In this document: one piece after another, positions 62,971 through 64,000 of the stretch
Position numbering within the stretch: the stretch's first letter is position 1
How the letters are laid out: each line of letters starts with the position of its first letter
DNA from: Acidobacteriota bacterium
GTDB taxonomy: Bacteria > Acidobacteriota > Blastocatellia > Pyrinomonadales > Pyrinomonadaceae
NCBI GenBank assembly: GCA_025463135.1
Contig: JAOAPY010000032.1
Coordinates: 62,001-126,000, forward strand
DNA length: 64,000 nucleotides
Reading direction: 5' to 3'
Translations under genes and position numbers: made by a program
Notes under the pieces: model-generated
Seen by the model: only the letters and a program-made list of their open reading frames with translations
The model's database searches: none
Told to the model about the DNA's origin: nothing

Positions 62971-64000
62971 ACGGCGGGGACGAGAACCGTTTGTGCGCGC
63001 TCGAGCCTTTCCCCAACTGCCTCCAAAACCCTTGCCACTTCAATGTTCATGCAAATCCATTTCGAACAGGCGCGCCGGTGGCAGTCCTCCCGGCAGTCGA
63101 TATCATTTCTTTCAACGCAAATGTCCTCAACGTAGGGGCTGCCGTTCCGCCACCACTCAGTAGGGCCAAACAAACCGACGACTGGAGTACCGGCCGCAAC
63201 GGCCAGGTGCGTAGGACCCGTGTCACCACCGATGTAAACGCGCGCGTTCCTCGCCAACGCATAGAAACCCTTCAGCGACAGGCTCACTGCTCTCGCCTTC
63301 CCGGACTTGCTGCCGTTCAATACCAGTTGGGCCAGGTCTGCTTCGCCCGGGCCGTAAGTCACCAGCGAGTGTAGGCGATGATGCAACCACAATTCGTCGG
63401 CGAGCGCGCTAAACCGTTCGGCGCTCCAAAGCTTGGTTGGCCAACCACCGCCGGGGTTTAGAATGGCGTAATTTCCGCCTGTCTCGGCTACCACCGCCTG
63501 GGCTTCGCGCTCATGGACCGGATTCACTGTAATGGGAAACTCCAGCTCGCTGGCACTTTGGGGCACAGGTAAACCCAGCGCGCCATGCACCAGTTCCAGA
63601 CCTTTTCTTATAACGTGGGTTTGTTTGGGGACCCGAATGGTCCGGGAAAGCAGGAAACGACTGGGTGGCTCGCGCAGTCCCTCACGCGAAAAGCCGAAAA
63701 TTCGACGCGCGCCTGAGAGCCGGGCAATCGCTGCTGATTTTAATAAGCCTTGAAAGTCGAGTGCTAGATCGAAGGCCGAGGCGCGTAACCGACGTAACTG
63801 CTGGCGCGGTGCCCGCAGCGTCTCCCCAGACATCAGCCCGCGCCTCAGCGCCTTCGTGTCGACTTCGATGAGGCGATCCAGAATCGGGTTGTCTCTTAAA
63901 ATTTCTGCTGATCGGCGTTCGACTACCCAGGAAATTTCGGCGTTGGGTCGGGCCCGTCTAATTGCTGCCAGCGACGGCAGAGTATGCACGATATCGCCGA
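62967..64000 (-). CDS. glycosyltransferase family 9 (heptosyltransferase I-like), 5' cut
   Basis: The frame is open to the window end, so the N-terminus lies outside: the last bases encode GDIVHTLPSL, normally residues 12-21 of LPS heptosyltransferases. Later motifs are HYAIL-type NYAILNPGGGWPTKLWSAERFSALADEL and YIGGDTGPTHLAVAAGTPVVGLFGPT (ADP-heptose-binding region). About 344 residues are visible. It likely adds heptose to lipid A core, implying a diderm envelope. The apparent start at 63989 is internal. Confidence 0.9.
   Translation of the reverse strand, partial: GDIVHTLPSLAAIRRARPNAEISWVVERRSAEILRDNPILDRLIEVDTKALRRGLMSGETLRAPRQQLRRLRASAFDLALDFQGLLKSAAIARLSGARRIFGFSREGLREPPSRFLLSRTIRVPKQTHVIRKGLELVHGALGLPVPQSASELEFPITVNPVHEREAQAVVAETGGNYAILNPGGGWPTKLWSAERFSALADELWLHHRLHSLVTYGPGEADLAQLVLNGSKSGKARAVSLSLKGFYALARNARVYIGGDTGPTHLAVAAGTPVVGLFGPTEWWRNGSPYVEDICVERNDIDCREDCHRRACSKWICMNIEVARVLEAVGERLERAQTVLVPAV

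Overview
The window looks like a chromosomal segment of a soil-type, diderm Gram-negative bacterium, most probably an acidobacterium (Blastocatellia/Pyrinomonadales-like). That placement is inference. It rests on moderately high GC, an RND efflux operon, Tat-exported hydrolases, a DUF3300 protein, a secreted IPFDFSV-type protein of a kind I associate with acidobacteria, and many short palindromic intergenic repeats. No rRNA or phylogenetic marker settles it.

Layout. 0.3-9.4 kb (minus strand): a complete MdtABC-type RND pump operon (adaptor, two different permeases, outer-membrane factor), preceded by a DUF3300 protein and a small secreted protein. 12-15 kb: a secreted hypothetical, an HtrA/Deg protease and a receiver-only regulator. 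15.2-19.3 kb: a sigma54-type promoter, a tiny His/Arg-rich secreted peptide and a histidine kinase/NtrC-type regulator pair (ZraP-ZraSR-like layout), then a convergent lipoprotein. 19.6-20.1 kb: a decayed TPR gene.

20.1-41.4 kb is the accessory core. Two FixJ/CheY-like response regulators diverge from a run of oxidative and hydrolytic enzymes: a Tat epoxide hydrolase, three more alpha/beta hydrolases, an anchored thioredoxin-like protein and a Zn alcohol dehydrogenase. Further on are a pirin, a DoxX protein, a cupin and a PaoABC-type periplasmic aldehyde oxidoreductase, and then a soluble PAS-GAF-PAS histidine kinase. Three copies of one palindromic element sit at the divergent 5' ends of this set: upstream of the epoxide hydrolase and regulators, upstream of the cupin/pao operon, and upstream of the kinase. 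I propose one two-component regulon for detoxifying or using epoxide, alcohol and aldehyde compounds. An AT-rich zinc-ribbon/coiled-coil membrane protein of unknown function (30.1-31.3 kb) interrupts it.

41.8-44.6 kb: a small island bounded by a 58-bp direct repeat of the 3' part of tRNA-Leu(UAA). It carries DUF433 and VapC-type toxin-antitoxin genes, an orphan small protein and a PIG-L deacetylase fragment, with no integrase left.

44.9-64 kb is mostly ordinary housekeeping: a Fur-family regulator, a 2Fe-2S ferredoxin, an M28 peptidase, an isocitrate/isopropylmalate-dehydrogenase-family enzyme, cinA, plsY, gpsA, smpB, pepA, a DnaJ-domain membrane protein, a HEAT-repeat protein, a solitary ClpB-D2-like AAA ATPase, myo-inositol-phosphate synthase, an AraC regulator, a glycerophosphodiesterase, a DUF3108 protein, an isoprenylcysteine-methyltransferase-like membrane protein and a heptosyltransferase cut by the window end. 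Several intergenic gaps here hold inverted-repeat elements.
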